NCBI GenBank assembly: GCA_900551155.1
Contig: URVA01000047.1
Coordinates: 1-10,005 of the forward strand
DNA: 10,005 nucleotides
Source: an uncultured Eggerthella sp.
GTDB taxonomy: Bacteria > Actinomycetota > Coriobacteriia > Coriobacteriales > Eggerthellaceae
Direction: 5' to 3'
Part shown: positions 7,633 to 10,005 of the stretch, in pieces
Position numbering within the stretch: the stretch's first letter is position 1
Layout: the number at the start of each line of letters is the position of its first letter
Notes under the pieces: model-generated
Databases searched by the model: none
Told to the model about the DNA's origin: nothing
What the model saw: only the letters and a program-made list of their open reading frames with translations
Made by a program: the position numbers and the translations under genes

Positions 7633-8574
7633 GTGGATAGCGTTTCTCCTTATACTGAGGAAACTCGTAGCAATTCTGATTCATTTAAATCTGGGTTTGT
7701 GACCTTAATCGGAAGACCAAGCGCTGGCAAATCCAGTCTGTTAAATGCATTAATGGGAAAAAAGCTTGCCATCGCATCACCCACCGCTCAAACAACGCGT
7801 CATCGCTTTCGAGCAATACATACTACTGATACCCATCAAATGATCATTGTCGATACGCCTGGTGTTCATAAACCACATGACGTACTTGGGGAGGAATTAA
7901 ACACCACTGCCTTAAAATCGCTAGATGGCATTGATGTGGTTGCTTTTGTCCTGGATGCTTCAGCACCTTTTGGCAGGGGAGATGAATGGGTTATCTCTGA
8001 GCTAGCGTCAGTTTCTATTCCAAAAATTTTGGTTTTAACCAAGATAGATTTGGTAAGTCCTGAAGAATTACAAGAGCAGCGTTCGGTTGCTTTAGCTTCA
8101 GGAACGTGGGATGACGTGGCGGAATTATCTTCGCTTACGGGTGAAAACATTGAAGCATTCAGCAATGCTGTTGAGAAGTATTTACCTTACGGTCCTTTGT
8201 GGTTTCCTGCCGATATGGAAACGGACCAACCTATAGAAGTCTTAATTGCAGAATTTATTCGCGAAAAGATCCTTCTTACCGCACACGATGAAGTGCCTCA
8301 TGCGGTAGGTGTTGTAGTTGAAGACATGGAGTATAACCGCAGAAAAAATATGGAACGTATTTATGCTTCAGTATACGTAGAACGCGATAGCCAAAAAGGA
8401 ATAATCATCGGAAAAGGCGGCACTGCCATCAAAGAAGTTGGTACCCAAGCGAGAAAAGACCTCGAAGTTTTATTGGGTAAAAAAGTATTTTTGGACTTGC
8501 AAGTTAAGGTTCGTAAAAATTGGCGTCGCGATTTAAATCAAATTCGACGCTTTGGTTACGGAGAAGGCGCTTAA
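7633..8574 (+). CDS. era: Era, GTPase for 30S ribosome assembly
   Basis: Era binds the 3' end of 16S rRNA through a KH domain and couples small-subunit maturation to the GTP cycle. From this start it is 313 residues. The GTPase domain shows G1 GRPSAGKS (27-34), the QTTRHR switch I region (53-58), G3 DTPG (74-77), G4 TKID (136-139) and G5 within SSLTGEN. The KH domain has GIIIGKGG at 256-263, followed by the lysine/arginine-rich segment ending in VKVRKNWRRD. GRPSAGKS, rather than GRPNVGKS, is common in some lineages. An upstream in-frame TTG at 7618 has no ribosome binding site before it. AAAGGA at 7621-7626 is six bases from GTG 7633, so GTG is preferred. recO starts seven bases after the stop. 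Function as a ribosome assembly GTPase is firm. Confidence 0.94.
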   Translation: MDSVSPYTEETRSNSDSFKSGFVTLIGRPSAGKSSLLNALMGKKLAIASPTAQTTRHRFRAIHTTDTHQMIIVDTPGVHKPHDVLGEELNTTALKSLDGIDVVAFVLDASAPFGRGDEWVISELASVSIPKILVLTKIDLVSPEELQEQRSVALASGTWDDVAELSSLTGENIEAFSNAVEKYLPYGPLWFPADMETDQPIEVLIAEFIREKILLTAHDEVPHAVGVVVEDMEYNRRKNMERIYASVYVERDSQKGIIIGKGGTAIKEVGTQARKDLEVLLGKKVFLDLQVKVRKNWRRDLNQIRRFGYGEGA

Positions 8575-8581
8575 GTACCGC

Positions 8582-9370
8582 ATGGGTTCTCCGACGTATC
8601 GCATACGAGGCTTAATCTTAAAACGAACCAAGCTTGGTGAAAGTGATGTTATCTGCACTATTCTTGCTGAAAATGGTTCTCAGATTAGAGCCGTAGCTAA
8701 AGGTGCCCGTAAGCCTTCCTCGTCACTATCTTCACGAGTGGAATTATTTTCGCTTTGTGATTTGCTTGTGGTAAAAGGCAAGTCACTCGACATAATTAAG
8801 GAAGCACGTCTTGTTGAAGGCAATGCAGAACTTCGCTTTGATTTAAGGCTGACTGAGGCTGCAAGTCCCATGGTTGAATTACTTGAGCGGGTAACCCTTG
8901 ATTCGCTTGATAATCCCAAGCTTTATTCTCTTACCACTAAAGCTCTTAGTACCCTTTGTTCCAAAAGAGATACTCCTTCAGTTTTTCTTACTTTATGCGC
9001 AGCACAACTTTTAAAAGCCGTTAGTATTTCTGGTTTTAAACCGGAGTTGCAGGCCTGCATTGGGTGTGGTGCTTTAGATGAAGTAACTAGGGCACTACAA
9101 CAAAGTAATCGCGTGGCATTTTCCTATATTGAAGGGGGTCTGGTTTGCTCTCAGTGTACATCGCAGTATGAGACACAATGGATTGATCCGCATATCCTTC
9201 AATGGGCGCACATACTGATGTATTCTACTTTTGAACAAATTGAATCATATACTCTGAGCTCAGATATGCAATTAGAGTTATTGCGCTTTATACAAACTTG
9301 GATTAAAACTCACATAGGATATACGCTTAAATCATTAACGTATATCTTTTCTTATGGCTTACAAGAATAA
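8582..9370 (+). CDS. recO: RecO, recombination mediator protein
   Basis: RecO works with RecR (and RecF) to load RecA onto SSB-coated single-stranded DNA at gaps and can anneal complementary strands. The 262-residue protein has an N-terminal OB fold beginning YRIRGLILKRTKLGESDVICTI, with the conserved GESD, and the KGARK segment. The helical C-terminal domain carries a four-cysteine zinc site: C159-x2-C162 (CIGC) and C189-x2-C192 (CSQC), with FSYIEGGLVC between, as in Gram-positive RecO. An in-frame TTG at 8552 would add ten residues inside the end of era; ATG 8582 gives the usual N-terminus and is preferred, although only a weak AAGG at 8564-8567 precedes it, suggesting coupling to era. The last three codons lie in the left arm of a long inverted repeat. 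RecO is the last gene of the run before the rpsO promoter. Confidence 0.93.
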   Translation: MGSPTYRIRGLILKRTKLGESDVICTILAENGSQIRAVAKGARKPSSSLSSRVELFSLCDLLVVKGKSLDIIKEARLVEGNAELRFDLRLTEAASPMVELLERVTLDSLDNPKLYSLTTKALSTLCSKRDTPSVFLTLCAAQLLKAVSISGFKPELQACIGCGALDEVTRALQQSNRVAFSYIEGGLVCSQCTSQYETQWIDPHILQWAHILMYSTFEQIESYTLSSDMQLELLRFIQTWIKTHIGYTLKSLTYIFSYGLQE

Positions 9371-9433
9371 GGATTACCTCGGTAATAATGGTGAAACTGT
9401 GGCTGTGTGAAGTTATCGGTAATTTATTCTTGT
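9361..9433. repeat. Long inverted repeat spanning the recO stop codon, with alternative pairing
   Basis: ACAAGAATAA (9361-9370) and TTATTCTTGT (9424-9433) are perfect 10-base complements. After a two-base GG bulge, ATTACC (9373-9378) also matches GGTAAT (9418-9423), giving 16 pairs in total. ATTACC can instead pair with a second GGTAAT only two bases downstream (9381-9386), since TCGGTAAT is present twice (9379-9386 and 9416-9423). There is no U-tract after the right arm, so it is not a standard intrinsic terminator. The right arm overlaps the -35 box of the rpsO promoter. It may be a 3'-end stabiliser, an operator, or a small inverted-repeat insertion. Confidence 0.6.
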
Positions 9434-9458
9434 GAGCAACTATAAAAAGCCCTATACT
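9430..9458 (+). promoter_or_regulatory. rpsO promoter
   Basis: TTGTGA (9430-9435, 4 of 6 to consensus) and TATACT (9453-9458, 5 of 6) are separated by the optimal 17 bases. Transcription would start near G9465, right at the foot of a small hairpin. The pair lies in the only sizeable gap upstream of rpsO, where a ribosomal protein gene would be expected to have its own strong promoter. Confidence 0.7.
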
Positions 9459-9464
9459 AAATCG

Positions 9465-9559
9465 GCTGCAAAAATGCAGTAGTAAGACTTATTGCTTAGC
9501 TTGTATGCACCACCGCTTACTTGCTCAGCGATAAACGAACAATTTTTGAAAGGTGGAAC
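9465..9559 (+). promoter_or_regulatory. Structured rpsO leader, candidate S15 autoregulatory pseudoknot
   Basis: Three elements can be paired. First, CTGCA (9466-9470) and TGCAG (9475-9479) form a 5'-terminal hairpin with an AAAA loop. Second, 9489-9500 pairs with 9523-9534: 11 of 12 positions, with one U·G (9493-9530) and one mismatch (9497-9526), closing a 22-base loop. Third, CCACC (9510-9514) in that loop is a perfect complement of GGTGG (9552-9556) in the rpsO ribosome binding site, which would make an H-type pseudoknot. AGTAAG (9481-9486) and CTTACT (9516-9521) offer a competing pairing. S15 is known to repress its own translation through phylum-specific leader RNAs, including a pseudoknot in E. 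coli. The role here is inferred. Confidence 0.55.
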
Positions 9560-9847
9560 ATGGCTAACAAAGATAGCATTTCCAAAGAGCGCACCGCTGA
9601 ACTTATTGCTGAATATGGCAAGAACGCACAGGACTCTGGTAGCGCTGAGGTTCAGGTAGCAATTCTGTCTGAGCGAATTCGCAACCTTACCGAGCACTTG
9701 AAGACTCATCCAAAGGATCATCACACTCGTCGTGGTCTGTTGATGCTCGTTGGTAAGCGTCGTCGTCTTTTGGTTTACATCAAGGAACGCGACATTCTTG
9801 AGTATCGTGAACTTATCAAAAAGCTTGGTATCCGCGACAATATCTAG
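9560..9847 (+). CDS. rpsO: 30S ribosomal protein S15
   Basis: S15 is a primary-binding protein of the small subunit that docks on the 16S central domain (helices 20-22 junction) and contributes to a bridge to the large subunit. The 95-residue protein, slightly longer than the common 89, contains the hallmark segments [33 protein letters not shown] and the basic [10 protein letters not shown]. The frame is open upstream to a TTG at 9521, but AAAGGTGG (9549-9556) directly precedes ATG 9560, and the family N-terminus begins there. It has its own promoter, a structured leader and an intrinsic terminator, and is followed by a probable pnp as in most bacteria. Autogenous control by S15 is plausible from the leader. 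Confidence 0.97.
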   Translation: MANKDSISKERTAELIAEYGKNAQDSGSAEVQVAILSERIRNLTEHLKTHPKDHHTRRGLLMLVGKRRRLLVYIKERDILEYRELIKKLGIRDNI

Positions 9848-9856
9848 TACGCATGT

Positions 9857-9878
9857 AGCCCGCATTTCGCGGGCTTTT
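9857..9878 (+). terminator. Intrinsic terminator after rpsO
   Basis: AGCCCGC (9857-9863) and GCGGGCT (9869-9875) form a perfect seven-pair stem with the loop ATTTC, followed by TTTT (9875-9878, sharing its first T with the stem). It starts ten bases after the rpsO stop. The U-tract is short, so partial read-through into the next gene is likely, as known for rpsO-pnp in other bacteria. Confidence 0.82.
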
Positions 9879-9892
9879 GCATATAAAGCGGT

Positions 9893-9968
9893 CGACATAT
9901 TAGGGAAATATGTTGCTCGTGCGTCAAAAGGGTTGACGCAAAGAGGCTTTGCGCAATAGGGCGCAAGG
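9893..9968 (+). repeat. Cluster of four inverted repeats upstream of the probable pnp
   Basis: Four inverted repeats follow one another. A: 9893-9901 with 9907-9915 (nine pairs, one G·U, loop AGGGA). B: TGCGTCAA (9920-9927) with TTGACGCA (9933-9940), perfect, loop AAGGG. C: CGCAAAG (9937-9943) with CTTTGCG (9947-9953), perfect, loop AGG. D: 9947-9954 with 9961-9968 (eight pairs, one G·U, loop AATAGG). B overlaps C and C overlaps D, so either B plus D or C can form. The cluster ends three bases before the purine-rich ribosome binding region of the next gene. Control of pnp is the obvious guess. Confidence 0.65.
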
Positions 9969-9988
9969 GAAGAGGAAAGAATAGTTTT

Positions 9989-10005
9989 ATGGAACAAATT
10001 ACTGA
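9989..10005 (+). CDS. pnp: Probable polynucleotide phosphorylase, first five codons only
   Basis: ATG at 9989 opens a frame (MEQIT) that runs off the window end. AGAGGAAAG at 9971-9979 could serve as its ribosome binding site, with a spacing of about nine to thirteen bases depending on which bases pair. The identity rests on position alone: pnp follows rpsO in most bacteria, and the structured leader fits a gene that controls its own mRNA stability. Five residues cannot confirm it. Confidence 0.45.

Noticed and set aside
9521..9559. TTG at 9521 as the rpsO start, adding 13 residues
   Set aside because: It has no ribosome binding site, lies in the structured leader, and the added residues do not belong to S15. 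ATG 9560 has a good site directly upstream.
9551..9564. T-box-like string AGGTGGAAC before rpsO
   Set aside because: It resembles the T-box AGGGUGGNACCGCG only in part, lies on the ribosome binding site and start codon, has no specifier stem or downstream terminator, and rpsO is not a usual T-box target.
9902..9906. AGGGA hairpin loop as a CsrA/RsmA site
   Set aside because: It fits ANGGA in a loop, but the other loops of the cluster lack GGA and CsrA is not typical of the likely host group.
9933..9961. TTGACG as a -35 box of a separate pnp promoter
   Set aside because: The -35 matches 5 of 6, but no acceptable -10 occurs 15-19 bases downstream (only AATAGG-like bases). The bases are better explained as an arm of inverted repeat B.
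9452..9997. A 181-codon open frame on the minus strand across rpsO and its flanks
   Set aside because: It is antisense to the clear rpsO gene, terminator and promoter region, has no recognisable domain, and reads through structured non-coding DNA. It is best explained as a chance open frame.

Overview
The window is a compact, all plus-strand housekeeping region from a low-to-moderate GC bacterium. Every gene reads the same way, intergenic gaps are short, and there are no mobile elements, CRISPR arrays or tRNA/rRNA genes. The order hemW-hrcA-dnaJ-rsmE-(mtaB)-phoH-ybeY-dgkA-era-recO-rpsO-pnp combines two known arrangements. An hrcA directly followed by a dnaJ2-like gene with no grpE/dnaK is typical of Actinobacteria. 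The rsmE-mtaB and phoH-ybeY-dgkA-era-recO runs are also seen in Bacillus-type genomes. With the AT-leaning composition, this best fits a low-GC actinobacterium of the Coriobacteriia (an Atopobium/Olsenella-like lineage). That placement is inferred from gene order and protein flavour, not from a search.

Layout. Positions 2-310 are the C-terminal end of a tRNA-dihydrouridine synthase, followed by hemW (347-1459). A 120-base regulatory stretch (1460-1579) carries a CIRCE operator, an overlapping second dyad, a likely promoter, and a hairpin that buries the hrcA ribosome binding site. From hrcA (1580) to recO (9370) nine genes follow with gaps of at most 29 bases and two ATGA overlaps, so they are probably one heat-responsive operon: hrcA, dnaJ, rsmE, mtaB, phoH, ybeY, dgkA, era, recO. 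From 9361 to 9559 there is a long inverted repeat at the recO stop codon, a good sigma-70-type promoter (TTGTGA-N17-TATACT), and a structured leader for rpsO. After rpsO comes an intrinsic terminator (9857-9878), then a cluster of overlapping hairpins (9893-9968), then the first codons of what is probably pnp (9989 to the window end).

Together the genes cover protein quality control (HrcA, DnaJ), rRNA and ribosome maturation (RsmE, YbeY, Era, S15, probably PhoH), tRNA modification (Dus, MtaB), envelope lipid recycling (DgkA), heme trafficking (HemW) and DNA repair (RecO). No unknown protein system is visible. The noteworthy material is RNA and DNA structure between genes: a fourU-like hairpin over the hrcA ribosome binding site beside CIRCE, a smaller hairpin over the dnaJ ribosome binding site, a pseudoknot-capable rpsO leader, and the hairpin cascade before pnp. 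All pairings were found by eye and have not been folded computationally or tested for conservation.
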